A stretch of DNA of 11,198 nt from an uncultured Neomegalonema sp. (GCA_937958345.1 CALGNW010000355.1:1-11198), one strand, 5' to 3'. Counted from the stretch's first letter, positions 1 through 8,591 are shown. The notes: a model not told the origin generated them from the sequence alone. Numbers and translations are program-made.

Positions 1-2078
1 TCCTCTTCGGCCAGCGCGGCGGGATCGAAGGTGTTGATCCCGTCAGACCGTGCGGCGGCGAGCAGGATTGCGAGCAGCTTTGGGGGAATTTCGGGTGCGC
101 GGGACAGAGCGATCAGGCGGTCGGCGGGTGCGGAGCGGACGGCGTCGCCGAAATGTTTCGTGATGAGCGAGGCCGCCAGCCGCATGCGCGCCTTGTCGGG
201 ATCGAGCGTCGCGAACGGCCAGTCGTGGTTCTCGGCCTGATAGGCGAGGGCGTCGATCAGGTCGGGCAACTGTGCGGCGGCGGCGTGCTGCGTCCAGAAA
301 GTGTCGAGCCAGTCGGCTGTCACATCGGAGACCGACAGGAACAAATCGGCGGCGAGTGCCTCGTCTCCGGTTGCCAGTGCCGGTTTCAGGGTCAGGGCGG
401 TTTGTGCCAATTCGACGGCATCCTTGCGCCCTGTCGCGAACAGTGCCGGGATCAGCGCACCGACGGTATCGCCCCGGCGGGCCAACTGGATACGGGCGAC
501 TTCGAGGGCGAATTCATACGTGGCATCGCTGTCGCCGCGCAAAAGATTCGCAAGCGTCGCGGCGGGCAGGTCGAGGCAGAAGAGGCCGTTTTCGATCAGC
601 GCACGGCCCGCGAACGCGCGGACTTCTTCGGCCTTTGCCTCGGTCAGCAGACGCAGCAAAGCCTGAGGCTGTGCGTCCCACAAATGGGCAAACGGTTCTT
701 CGCGCGCCGTTGCGGGTGCGGGCGCTGATCCGGCATTGCCCCAGTAAAGCGCCCCCGGCTTGGTAACGAGGCGCGCGCCTTTGCCGTGCATGATGTGATT
801 GAGCGCAAAGCGGTGACCGAGGGGCGGGTAATAGGTGGTGACAACAGACCGCGCCGCCCAACTGTACCGGCTGATTGCCCGCGCCTGCGGTTCGGTGTCG
901 CCGGTTTCCAGCAGACAGGCGGTCGCCAGCGTCACATAGGCGGGGTCGTTCAGCTCGGCCCGCTTTCTCAGATCACGCCATATCCGACGCCGGAAATATG
1001 CCCGCGTTTTATCGGACCATGCGAGCCGCGTGTCGTCTTTCCCGAACGCCCTGTCCTTTGCGCCGCCCTGTCCCGTGTTCCTGTCGTAGATATAGCTGCC
1101 GCGAGATGAAAAGTTCTGGCGCGTTTCATCGAACCGATAGGCGAACAGGCCAAAGATTTCGGGATCATCGAACGCTTCGGCGGCCTTGAACACGCGCCGC
1201 AATCCGCGAAACAGAAACGGGGAAAAGGGAGTCTGGCGCAAAACGTCGATCACCAATGCACGCGCCTCGGGTGCGTGACGTGACAGCAAAAAGAGGGCGA
1301 CGATCGTGTCCTGTTGTTCGCTGCCGAAATCGGAACCGGCGGGCAGTCGCGCCCTCTGCGCCTGACCGGCTGCGAGGCTTAGATAGCCGGTGATTTGTGC
1401 GACCGCTGAAGCATGGTTTGTTTGCAGCGCACCCGCAACCGCCAGAGGCAGATCATTCGCTATTTTCCGGGCCTCCTGCGCAGGATCACCCAGCGCGGAA
1501 AGGGTGATACAGGCTGGCATGTGAACCGCCGGATCATCGTCACCGGCGAGGGCGTCGAGCGCGGGGATAATCGCCTCTGGCGTGCCATGCCCGCACCGGT
1601 AAAGCGCATAGGGCAAAACGCGGCTCGCCATCGGTCCGGCATCGTGGCGAAAGGCAGCCAGTGCGGCGGTTGCGGTTGTCAGTTTGGTTTGCCCGATACG
1701 CCAGATCAGTTTCGCCGCGCCGCTATCGGCCATACTGCCCGCGCGTTCGAGCAGATACAGCATCCGCGCGGCGCGGGGATCGCCGGTATCCGGTGCTACG
1801 GCGCTGGGTCCGCCGGGGGTATCATCCCAAGGCGTTTGTTCACCGGCGGGTTCGTATCCCTGAGTGGTGCGTGTCTGGATCAGGCTTTCAAAGATGCGTT
1901 CGGCGGTTTCCAGATCGACAGGGTCAGGGGTGCGCGTACCCTCCTTCAATTCGCCGCCGCTGAAACCGTAGCGGTAGTTCACCAGATACCGGTCCGTGCC
2001 GACTTCGCCCAATTCGATGATATAGCTACGCTCGCGCGATTGCCGCAGGACCAAATTGGCTGTCTGGATGATCTTCAT
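1..2078 (-). CDS. WGR-domain protein with HEAT-like repeats (C-terminus beyond window)
   Basis: The minus strand is open without a stop from an ATG at 2078-2076 to the window edge (692 codons plus two bases), so the C-terminus is missing. Residues about 3-76 resemble a WGR domain: beta-rich start, a Y-R-Y-G segment (36-39) where the name-giving W-G-R normally sits, then an acidic helix ending in T-Q-G-Y (72-75). A Pro/Asp/Gly-rich linker follows (about 77-100). The rest is mostly Ala/Leu-rich helices in HEAT-like units, for example around residues 120-205. WGR domains bind nucleic acid or occur in PARPs and in MolR/YehI-like bacterial proteins; the cellular role here is unknown. It is probably cytoplasmic, with no signal peptide or membrane segment. 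No clear Shine-Dalgarno is visible before the ATG. It lies 110 bp downstream of the Mo-oxidoreductase gene on the same strand and may be a separate transcription unit. The open frame is certain; the WGR assignment is fairly sure. Confidence 0.8.
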   Translation of the reverse strand, partial: MKIIQTANLVLRQSRERSYIIELGEVGTDRYLVNYRYGFSGGELKEGTRTPDPVDLETAERIFESLIQTRTTQGYEPAGEQTPWDDTPGGPSAVAPDTGDPRAARMLYLLERAGSMADSGAAKLIWRIGQTKLTTATAALAAFRHDAGPMASRVLPYALYRCGHGTPEAIIPALDALAGDDDPAVHMPACITLSALGDPAQEARKIANDLPLAVAGALQTNHASAVAQITGYLSLAAGQAQRARLPAGSDFGSEQQDTIVALFLLSRHAPEARALVIDVLRQTPFSPFLFRGLRRVFKAAEAFDDPEIFGLFAYRFDETRQNFSSRGSYIYDRNTGQGGAKDRAFGKDDTRLAWSDKTRAYFRRRIWRDLRKRAELNDPAYVTLATACLLETGDTEPQARAISRYSWAARSVVTTYYPPLGHRFALNHIMHGKGARLVTKPGALYWGNAGSAPAPATAREEPFAHLWDAQPQALLRLLTEAKAEEVRAFAGRALIENGLFCLDLPAATLANLLRGDSDATYEFALEVARIQLARRGDTVGALIPALFATGRKDAVELAQTALTLKPALATGDEALAADLFLSVSDVTADWLDTFWTQHAAAAQLPDLIDALAYQAENHDWPFATLDPDKARMRLAASLITKHFGDAVRSAPADRLIALSRAPEIPPKLLAILLAAARSDGINTFDPAALAEE

Positions 2079-2188
2079 AACCGGATTTGGTCCGTCACGC
2101 CGATGCTGAGGATCAAAGCCTAAAACGGGGATGCCGAAAAGGGCAAGCGCGAGTTACGCGCCGCCGCTCAACGCCGCGTTTTATCCCC

Positions 2189-4486
2189 CTAGCCCCGCGT
2201 CCTGATCTCGGGGGGTATGAACGCTGTTACCTCGGGAATTGTGCCGTCGAACCGCTCTATTTCGACAAGACAGCTATGCGCGATGGGGCCTTGGCCAAGG
2301 CGGGACGTACCCTTGTCCAGTGTCAGCACGTTGGGATTGCCGTGCTTGCACAGGCCGAGGGGTTCGGCGGGATCATACCACGCGCCGGTACTTATCTGGA
2401 TCACCCCCGCACGCACGCTGTCACTGAGGATCGCCGCGCCGAGACAGGCGCCGCGATCATTGAACAGGCGGACGATATCGCCCCCGGCAATCCCGCGCGC
2501 TCCGGCATCATCGGGGTGGATCGTGACGGGTTCGCGGTCTCTGATCTTGCCCTTGCGGCTGATCGCGCCGTGGTCAAGCTGTGAGTGCAGCTTGTCTTTC
2601 GGCTGGTTCGAAATCATGTGCAGGGGATAGGTCGTGGCATTGCCCAGCCATTCCACAGGCTCGCGCCACACCGGATGGCCGGGGCAATCATCATACCCGA
2701 AGCTGTCGACGGTTTCCGAGAAAATCTCGATCTTGCCGCTTGGTGTTTTCAGGGCGTTTGCGACCGGATCGGCAACAAAATCACTGAGCATCACCGTAGG
2801 GCGTTCGGGCGGCGGATAGAAGAAATAGCCGTCCTCGCGCAGTTGATCGAGGCTGGGGAGTTCGACCGCAGCGCGCTGGCGTGTGATGTCATAAATCCAA
2901 CGCAGCCAACCGGCCTCGTCGCGGCCCTCGGTAAAGGCTTCGCCCGCACCCATCTGCGCGGCGATGCCGGCAAAGATATCGTAGTCATTGCGCGCCGCGC
3001 CGGGGGGCTCGGTTACTTTGGTCATCGCGATGATATACGGATCGCGCTGAGTCATTGCGATGTCCGTGCGTTCCATCGGGGTCGTTGCGGGCAGGACAAT
3101 ATCGGAATGCCGTGCCATCGCGGTCCAGCACCATTCGTTGGTGATGATCGTTTCCGGCTTTTGCCACGCGCGCAGCATCCGGTTCAGGTCCTGATGATGG
3201 TGAAACGGGTTGCCGCCCGCCCACCAGATCATGCGGATATCGGGATAGGTGCGGTCCTGTCCGTTAAACTGATACGCGCCGCCGGGGTTTTCCAGCATAT
3301 CGGTGATGCGGGCGACGGGAATGAACTCGGTGATCGGCTTGTCGCCTTGGGGCAGAGAGCCGGTGGTCAGTGAGGTGAAGTGGTTGCCGATGCTGTTTTC
3401 AGCCGAATATCCGAAACCGACGCCGCCGCCTGCCGTTCCGATTTGTCCCAGCATCGCGGCGACGGTGATGGCGGCCCAATAGGGTTGCTCGCCGTGGTCC
3501 TGTCGGGTCAGTGACCATGCGACCGAGATCATCGTGCGTTGCGATGCCATGCGCCGCGTCAGGTCTTTGATCGTATCGGCGGACAGCCCGCAAATCGGTG
3601 CGGCCCATTCGGCGCTTTTGGGGGTGTCATCTGCCTCGCCCGAAAGATAGGCGGCGAATTTATCAAAGCCCGTCGTGTAGGTTTCAAGAAACGCCGTGTC
3701 ATGCAGTCCCTCGCGCAAAAGCGTATGCGCAATGGCCAGCAGCAGGGCGGTATCGGTGCTGGGTGCGGGCGCGAGCCATTCCGCGCCCAGTTCGTCCATC
3801 ATATCGGACCGCAGCGGGCCGATGTTGACGAAGTGCGTTCCCGCCTTGCGGGCCGCGCGCAGACCGCGGGTCTGGACATGCGCGCCAAGTGCGCCGGATT
3901 CGATCTGACCGTTTTTAACCGGCACACCGCCGAAGGCGACAAAGAGGTCGCAATTCCCCTCGATCGATTCCCAGCTTGTCGCGGTTGCGATGTAGTCGCG
4001 ATAACTGCCGAGGACATGCGGGATCATCGCCTCGGCAGCGGCAAACGAATATGTGCCGAATGAATTGGTGAAGCCGCCGACGGTATTAAGAAAACGCTTC
4101 AACTGCGAGGGCGCATGGTGAAAGCGGCCCGCGCTGGCCCAGCCATAGCATCCGGCATAAATCGACTGGTTTCCGTGGTCGCGGCTGATGCGGGTCAGGT
4201 CGTCCGCGATCAGGCGGTTTGCCTCGTCCCACGAAACGGCGACAAAGGGTTCCTGCCCGCGCCTTTCAGGATGTGCGCCTGCGCCGTGTTCCAGCCAGCT
4301 TTCGCGGATCATCGGTTCGGTGATGCGGGTGGGGCCGGTTTGAACGTCCAGCGCGCCCTGACCGATCGGGGACGGATCGGGGTCACACTCGAAATCATAC
4401 ATCTCGGTCGCGCGCCCGTTTTCGGACCGCACGCGATAGGTTCCCCAGTGATTGGCCGTCAGCGGCAGGTCGGTATGGTCTGTCAT
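2189..4486 (-). CDS. Cytoplasmic molybdopterin S-/N-oxide reductase, BisC/DMSO-reductase type
   Basis: 765 residues, the usual length for biotin sulfoxide reductase (BisC) and mature DMSO/TMAO reductases. These use a bis-MGD molybdenum cofactor to reduce S-oxides or N-oxides. The N-terminus starts directly with the family L-T-A-N-H-W-G segment. There is no twin-arginine signal and no N-terminal iron-sulfur cysteine motif, so a cytoplasmic, BisC-like enzyme is expected. Key residues: C-Y-G-W at 113-116 and T-Y-S at 145-147. Ser147 matches the serine Mo ligand, and Trp116/Tyr114 match active-site residues of Rhodobacter DMSO reductase. A G-Q-I-G-T-A-G-G-G-like stretch near residue 350 and a C-terminal N-P-N-V-L-T segment also fit the family. 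The start at 4486 is chosen because an AGGTG site precedes it by 7 nt; an upstream in-frame ATG at 4555 adds only an unconserved Arg/Ser-rich leader. It lies 79 bp downstream of the hydrolase gene in the transporter cluster. No TorD-like chaperone or cytochrome partner is in view. Exact substrate unknown. Confidence 0.9.
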   Translation of the reverse strand: MTDHTDLPLTANHWGTYRVRSENGRATEMYDFECDPDPSPIGQGALDVQTGPTRITEPMIRESWLEHGAGAHPERRGQEPFVAVSWDEANRLIADDLTRISRDHGNQSIYAGCYGWASAGRFHHAPSQLKRFLNTVGGFTNSFGTYSFAAAEAMIPHVLGSYRDYIATATSWESIEGNCDLFVAFGGVPVKNGQIESGALGAHVQTRGLRAARKAGTHFVNIGPLRSDMMDELGAEWLAPAPSTDTALLLAIAHTLLREGLHDTAFLETYTTGFDKFAAYLSGEADDTPKSAEWAAPICGLSADTIKDLTRRMASQRTMISVAWSLTRQDHGEQPYWAAITVAAMLGQIGTAGGGVGFGYSAENSIGNHFTSLTTGSLPQGDKPITEFIPVARITDMLENPGGAYQFNGQDRTYPDIRMIWWAGGNPFHHHQDLNRMLRAWQKPETIITNEWCWTAMARHSDIVLPATTPMERTDIAMTQRDPYIIAMTKVTEPPGAARNDYDIFAGIAAQMGAGEAFTEGRDEAGWLRWIYDITRQRAAVELPSLDQLREDGYFFYPPPERPTVMLSDFVADPVANALKTPSGKIEIFSETVDSFGYDDCPGHPVWREPVEWLGNATTYPLHMISNQPKDKLHSQLDHGAISRKGKIRDREPVTIHPDDAGARGIAGGDIVRLFNDRGACLGAAILSDSVRAGVIQISTGAWYDPAEPLGLCKHGNPNVLTLDKGTSRLGQGPIAHSCLVEIERFDGTIPEVTAFIPPEIRTRG

Positions 4487-4493
4487 GGCAGGA

Positions 4494-4498
4494 CACCT
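4494..4498 (-). promoter_or_regulatory. Ribosome binding site deciding the reductase start
   Basis: On the minus strand the sequence reads AGGTG, followed by 7 nt and then the ATG at 4486. This favours the short 765-residue form, whose N-terminus matches the family, over the ATG at 4555. Confidence 0.6.
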
Positions 4499-4565
4499 AG
4501 CGGGTTCGGATCGAAGAGAGAGTGTACTGCGAGAACGGTTCCTGTGAAGGGCCATTCGCAGCGCG

Positions 4566-5429
4566 TCAGCGTCCGGGTGTCAAAAATGCCGCCGCCTGTT
4601 CCAGCGACGCCGTGCCCTCGGGGAATTCGTCAAATATTTCGAAGACATGGCACATGCCCTCGGCGTCGATGATCTCGACGGGGCGGCTGGCCGCGCGAAG
4701 GTTTTCGGCGATGCGCCGGACGGTGTGTTGCAGGATATCCTGCGACCCTGTGGTCAGGAGCGTCGGGGGCCATTGCGCCGGAATCGCGTCGAACAGACCC
4801 GGCGAGACGCGCGGGTCGCCGGGGTCTCGATTGCCGAGGTAAGCCTGAACACAAACGCGCAGGTCTTCGACAGTGATTGTCGGATCATCTATCCCGCCGG
4901 AACGCGCGATGCCCTCCGCTGTCAGGTCGCTCCACGGCGAAAAGAGGACGAGCCGGTCCGGCACTTTCCGGCTTTGCCCGATTGCCCGGCGGGTCAGTGC
5001 CATCGCCATCCCGCCGCCTGCGGATTCTCCGCTGAGGTAAAACGGCTGATGCCCGTTCTGGATGCTCAGTGTGTCATAGACGCGGATGCATTCTTCCAGC
5101 CCTGCCGGAAAGGGATGTTCGGGCGCGAGGGCGTAGTAGGGCACGACGATTCTGATGGCGCTTTGTGCGCTGATCGCGCAGGTGATCGGTTGCTCTGACT
5201 CGGGACTGCCGGAGACATATCCGCCGCCGAAAATATGGAGGAGAGTCGCTGCGGGCTGTTGGTCTGCGGGCGTGATGATCTGACAGGGGATGCCGGCGAT
5301 CTCGGCCCTGGAAACTGTGACCGGCCATCTTTGCAGGGCGCGCAGGGCATTTGCCGCGAACTCGTCGCTCATGCGGGTTCTGATCGCGTGAACGGCTTTG
5401 GCGAGTGCGTCCGGAGGATAATTCGTCAT
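4566..5429 (-). CDS. Alpha/beta hydrolase, hormone-sensitive-lipase (alpha/beta hydrolase 3) type esterase
   Basis: 287 residues, close to the usual size for bacterial esterases of this family, which hydrolyse short-chain carboxylic esters in the cytoplasm. The catalytic triad is readable: Ser136 in G-E-S-A-G-G (134-139), Asp231 in G-S-Q-D-I-L, and His261 in M-C-H-V-F. The Y-A-L-A-P-E-H-P-F-P-A stretch (about 99-109) is the family signature that normally follows the oxyanion loop. The oxyanion motif itself reads H-I-F-G-G-G (65-70), so the usual H-G-G-G has Phe in place of the adjacent His; the glycines that supply the backbone amides are kept. No signal peptide. The ATG starts one base after the permease stop (TGA-T-ATG), so translation is probably coupled. 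Its place between the transporter and the Mo-reductase suggests it acts on the imported compound or a derivative, which is inference; the substrate is unknown. Confidence 0.88.
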   Translation of the reverse strand: MTNYPPDALAKAVHAIRTRMSDEFAANALRALQRWPVTVSRAEIAGIPCQIITPADQQPAATLLHIFGGGYVSGSPESEQPITCAISAQSAIRIVVPYYALAPEHPFPAGLEECIRVYDTLSIQNGHQPFYLSGESAGGGMAMALTRRAIGQSRKVPDRLVLFSPWSDLTAEGIARSGGIDDPTITVEDLRVCVQAYLGNRDPGDPRVSPGLFDAIPAQWPPTLLTTGSQDILQHTVRRIAENLRAASRPVEIIDAEGMCHVFEIFDEFPEGTASLEQAAAFLTPGR

Positions 5430-5430
5430 A

Positions 5431-7494
5431 TCAGATATGCTGCTGTACCAGACCGTATTCTTCTTGTTTGCGGCGGCTGACGGCTTGGGTCATGCGGTCA
5501 GCGATCATTGCGATAATCGCCATGCCGATGCCCGCTGTCATCCCGACGCCGAAATCGCCGTTCCCCAATCCGATATAGATTTGCTGGCCGAGGCCGTTCG
5601 TGCCCACCAGCGCCGTTATCACCAGCATGCCGATGCCGTAGATAATCGTCTGGTTCAGTCCCAGCATAATGGCGGGCAGGGCCAGTGGCAGCTTTACCTT
5701 GAACAACAGTTGCAGGGGCGTGCAGCCGATGGTGTCCGCCGCCTCGATCACCTCTGCCGGCAGGTTGCGCAGGCCGTGTTCGGTATAGCGTATCGCCGGG
5801 ACGATGGCATAGGCGATGATTGCCAGCAGCGCGGTAAACTCGCCGATTTTGAAGACCATGACGAACGGTATCAGGATCACGAACAGCGGCATGGTTTGCA
5901 GCGTATCCATAACCGGGCGGACGATGGCGGATACGGCCTTGCTTTGGGATGCCACAATCCCGATCAGCGTGCCGACGCTGAACGAGATCAGGACGGCAAC
6001 GCCGCAGAGGTAAATCGACAGAACCGACTCGGGCCACACACCCGCAACAATCAGGAACGCGAGGCCGAGTGCCGTGCCGATGGCCAGACTGCGGCCCGAA
6101 GTGACGTAGGCGGCGTAGACGAAGATTGCAAAAAGGGCGGGCCACGGCATCTGCGTCAGGCCGATATACGAAATTACTCCCCAGAGCAGAACGAGCGCGG
6201 CGAGTGTCTTGCGCCGCCGCAGAGCCGCCCAGCCTGCGCCCGCCAGAACGAGGCCAGCATAACCGGCGATCAAAGCCGGCGTGAGGGCAAAGCCCCATGT
6301 GAACGGGCTGACGGCTTGGCCGAGGCCGATTTTAATGGGCAGCATGACGAAAAAGAACGCGGCGTTTTTGATGCCCTCGATCCATGTGCGCCCGTTGATC
6401 ACGACCCAATCAAGCGCGGCATTCATTGCTGCCGCAGGTTCCCAGAGCAGAGTCTCGGGCCAGTCGCGCAGGAACGGCAGTACCGTAGACAGCGCGCCAA
6501 GGGCGGCAATGGTGAGTGCGGCGATCATCCAGTAATTCGGGCCTTGCCGATCAATGACGCGCGGCTTGGTGGCAAAGGCGTGGGTGATGCGGTCCAGCGC
6601 CATGGCGATCAGCGCAATCACAAATCCGGCGAGTAGGCTTTCGCCGAATTGGGCCTTGCGCATTGTCAACAGGACTTCCCAGCCGATGTCGTTCGTCCCG
6701 CCGATGATGGCCGCAATAATAACCATCGACAGCGAGGCCATCGTCGTCTGGTTTACGCCCAGCAGCATTTGCTGTTTCGCGGCGGGCAGGCGTACTTTGC
6801 GGAAAAGTTGAAACGGCGTCGCGCCCGACATCAGGCCCGCCTCTATAATCTCTTCGGGTACGGCGCGCAGCCCGAGGATGGTGTTCCGAACCATCGGCGG
6901 AAACGCATACATCACCGACGCGACAAGGCCGACGGTCGTACCAAAGTCGAACAGGATCAGGATGGGCAGCAGGTATGCAAAGGCCGGAATGGTCTGAAGC
7001 AGATCGAGGACCGGCATGATGATGCGCCGCGCGCGGTTCGAGTAGAACCCCCAGACACCAAGTGCAAAGCCCGTTGTAACCGCCATCGGCACAGAAATCA
7101 GAACGATGGCGAGCGAATTCATGCTCTCGTCCCAATAGCCGATCAGGGCCATGTAGATCATCGACAGGCCCGCAAACAACGCCAGTTTCCATCCCGACCC
7201 GATCAATCCCAGAAAGACGAAAATCGCGGTTGTGACGCTCCATGGCAGGAATTGCAAAAAGGCCTGTGACCATCGAACCGGCCATTCAAGCAGCCATCCC
7301 GCCGATTTGAAGCCGGGGCCGAAGACGCCGTTAAACCAGCGCATGAAATCATTCATCGCGTCGCTCGGCGACAGCACCCACGCACCGGGATAGACGTTGA
7401 GTGCGGGCAGGGCCGCGGCGGCGAGGTAGAGGACCAGCGAAAGACCGGCGAGCGCGGACCAGATAACAGGTTGGGATTTCAGGGCCGCGCTCAT
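5431..7494 (-). CDS. Fused double permease of a quaternary-amine/glycine betaine-type ABC importer
   Basis: 687 residues, about twice a normal ProW/OpuAB permease, because two binding-protein-dependent permease domains are joined in one chain. Each half carries the EAA loop that docks on the ATPase. The first is I-E-A-G-L-M-S-G near residues 217-224, ending R-L-P at 235-237. The second is I-E-A-A-D-T-I-G at 583-590, ending K-L-P at 601-603. The segments after them match too (M-L-L-G-V-N-Q-T at 243-250, M-L-G-L-N-Q-T at 610-616), showing internal duplication. Many hydrophobic membrane segments are visible, including an N-terminal one at about 9-30, and inner-membrane location is clear. The ATG overlaps the ATPase stop as ATGA, a sign of translational coupling. 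Fused permeases of this kind occur in the glycine betaine/choline/TMAO uptake group; I recall the marine TMAO permease TmoW as such a protein, but cannot check it. Substrate not determined by sequence. Confidence 0.9.
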   Translation of the reverse strand: MSAALKSQPVIWSALAGLSLVLYLAAAALPALNVYPGAWVLSPSDAMNDFMRWFNGVFGPGFKSAGWLLEWPVRWSQAFLQFLPWSVTTAIFVFLGLIGSGWKLALFAGLSMIYMALIGYWDESMNSLAIVLISVPMAVTTGFALGVWGFYSNRARRIIMPVLDLLQTIPAFAYLLPILILFDFGTTVGLVASVMYAFPPMVRNTILGLRAVPEEIIEAGLMSGATPFQLFRKVRLPAAKQQMLLGVNQTTMASLSMVIIAAIIGGTNDIGWEVLLTMRKAQFGESLLAGFVIALIAMALDRITHAFATKPRVIDRQGPNYWMIAALTIAALGALSTVLPFLRDWPETLLWEPAAAMNAALDWVVINGRTWIEGIKNAAFFFVMLPIKIGLGQAVSPFTWGFALTPALIAGYAGLVLAGAGWAALRRRKTLAALVLLWGVISYIGLTQMPWPALFAIFVYAAYVTSGRSLAIGTALGLAFLIVAGVWPESVLSIYLCGVAVLISFSVGTLIGIVASQSKAVSAIVRPVMDTLQTMPLFVILIPFVMVFKIGEFTALLAIIAYAIVPAIRYTEHGLRNLPAEVIEAADTIGCTPLQLLFKVKLPLALPAIMLGLNQTIIYGIGMLVITALVGTNGLGQQIYIGLGNGDFGVGMTAGIGMAIIAMIADRMTQAVSRRKQEEYGLVQQHI

Positions 7495-8579
7495 GTGCTT
7501 ACCTGCGCGGGTTCGGGTACACCGCTGGCCAGAGCCTTTACAACATCGCGCGCGGTAACAACGCCGACGCTATTGCCCGCACGATCGCGGACCATGACAC
7601 CGGCCTCATGTTCGGCGAGATACGGCAGCAGCAGGGCCAGCGTGGTATCCGCCGTAATGTGTCCCATGCCGGGGGCGTCGGCGCGGTTCGGGTCGGCCAC
7701 GTCTCCGGCGGTCAGGACCATTTCCCACGGCACATCATTCGTAAATTCCCTGACGTAATCATCGGCAGGGTTGAGGATCAGGTCGACGGGGCGTCCGATC
7801 TGGACCACCGCGCCGTCACGCATGATGGCCATGCGGTCCGCGATGCGCAGCGCCTCGAGAAAATCATGGGTAATAAAGACAATCGACTTGTTCAATTCAC
7901 GTTGCAGGCGCAAAAATTCGTCCTGCATCTGACGCCGGATCAGCGGGTCGAGGGCGCTGAACGGTTCGTCAAGAAACCACAGTTCCGGTTCAACGGCGAG
8001 CGAGCGGGCGATGCCGACGCGCTGTTGCTGACCGCCGGATAATTCGCTCGGAAAGCTGGCCTCGCGGCCCTCCAGCCCGACCAGTTCGATAATCGCGCGC
8101 GCCTTCTCGCGGCGTTTGGCCAGCGGGATGCCCTGAATTTCCAAGGGAAAGGCGACATTATCCAGCACGTTCAGGTGGGGCATCAGGCCGAAGTTCTGAA
8201 ACACCATCCCCATCTTGTGACGGCGGTATTTGATCAATTCTGATTTGGATTTTGTGAGCAGATTTTCGCCATCCATCAGGATTTCACCGGCGGTCGGTTC
8301 GACCACGCGCGACAGACAGCGCACCATTGTCGATTTGCCGGACCCGGACAGGCCCATGATGACGAATATCTCGCCGACATGAACATCGAACGAGACATTG
8401 GCTGCCGCAACGATGTGATCGGACGTCCTGATGCGATCAGCGAGGTCGTGTGCCGCAGGCCCGTCGCCTACGTTTCCCTTTGTGCCGTCAAAAAACTGTC
8501 CGGGCCGGTCGCCATATATTTTCCAGACGTTGCGGCAGGAGAGCTTGACCTTAGCGGGGTGTGCTTGGCCTTCGGGCAC
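7491..8579 (-). CDS. ATP-binding subunit of a glycine betaine/choline/TMAO-like ABC importer
   Basis: 362 residues. It drives transport by ATP hydrolysis on the cytoplasmic face of the permease. Motifs: Walker A G-L-S-G-S-G-K-S-T (76-84), Q-loop Gln128, signature L-S-G-G-Q-Q-Q-R (180-187), Walker B L-W-F-L-D-E-P (200-206), and H-loop His238. An insertion of about 30 residues after K-I-Y-G (20-23) precedes the core, as in ProV/OpuAA-type ATPases. The C-terminal part (about 290-350) is short and holds only one CBS-like unit (G-V-M-V-R-D ... G-V-V-T-A-R-D-V-V). ProV/OpuAA proteins usually have a full CBS pair that senses ionic strength, so osmotic gating may be absent or altered. The start is GTG at 8579, with GGAG (8588-8591) 8 nt upstream; no in-frame start codon was seen between that site and the GTG. 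Its stop overlaps the permease start by 4 nt. Confidence 0.92.
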   Translation of the reverse strand: MPEGQAHPAKVKLSCRNVWKIYGDRPGQFFDGTKGNVGDGPAAHDLADRIRTSDHIVAAANVSFDVHVGEIFVIMGLSGSGKSTMVRCLSRVVEPTAGEILMDGENLLTKSKSELIKYRRHKMGMVFQNFGLMPHLNVLDNVAFPLEIQGIPLAKRREKARAIIELVGLEGREASFPSELSGGQQQRVGIARSLAVEPELWFLDEPFSALDPLIRRQMQDEFLRLQRELNKSIVFITHDFLEALRIADRMAIMRDGAVVQIGRPVDLILNPADDYVREFTNDVPWEMVLTAGDVADPNRADAPGMGHITADTTLALLLPYLAEHEAGVMVRDRAGNSVGVVTARDVVKALASGVPEPAQVST

Positions 8580-8587
8580 AGGGCGGA

Positions 8588-8591
8588 CTCC
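8588..8591 (-). promoter_or_regulatory. Ribosome binding site for the GTG-initiated ATPase
   Basis: Minus-strand GGAG, 8 nt before the GTG at 8579. It supports the unusual GTG start, and no alternative start codon lies between it and the gene in this frame. Confidence 0.6.

Noticed and set aside
1413..2123. 236-codon plus-strand open frame
   Set aside because: It is antisense to the continuous WGR/HEAT-like frame on the minus strand and has no recognisable family features.
2079..2188. Terminator or promoter between the reductase and the WGR gene
   Set aside because: Only short stems (4-5 bp) without a U-run and poor -35/-10 matches were found, so neither is claimed.
2585..3373. 262-codon plus-strand open frame
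   Set aside because: It is antisense to the Mo-reductase gene, whose coding signal is unambiguous. No domain or ribosome binding site supports it.
4487..4555. N-terminal extension of the reductase as a possible Tat signal
   Set aside because: The 23 extra residues from the ATG at 4555 are Arg/Ser-rich but lack a hydrophobic core and a twin-arginine consensus, and a better ribosome binding site precedes 4486.
5437..6636. 399-codon plus-strand open frame
   Set aside because: It lies antisense to the fused permease, which has clear family motifs. The frame is rich in Arg, Gln, Asp and His with no recognisable domain, as expected of an antisense shadow in GC-rich DNA.
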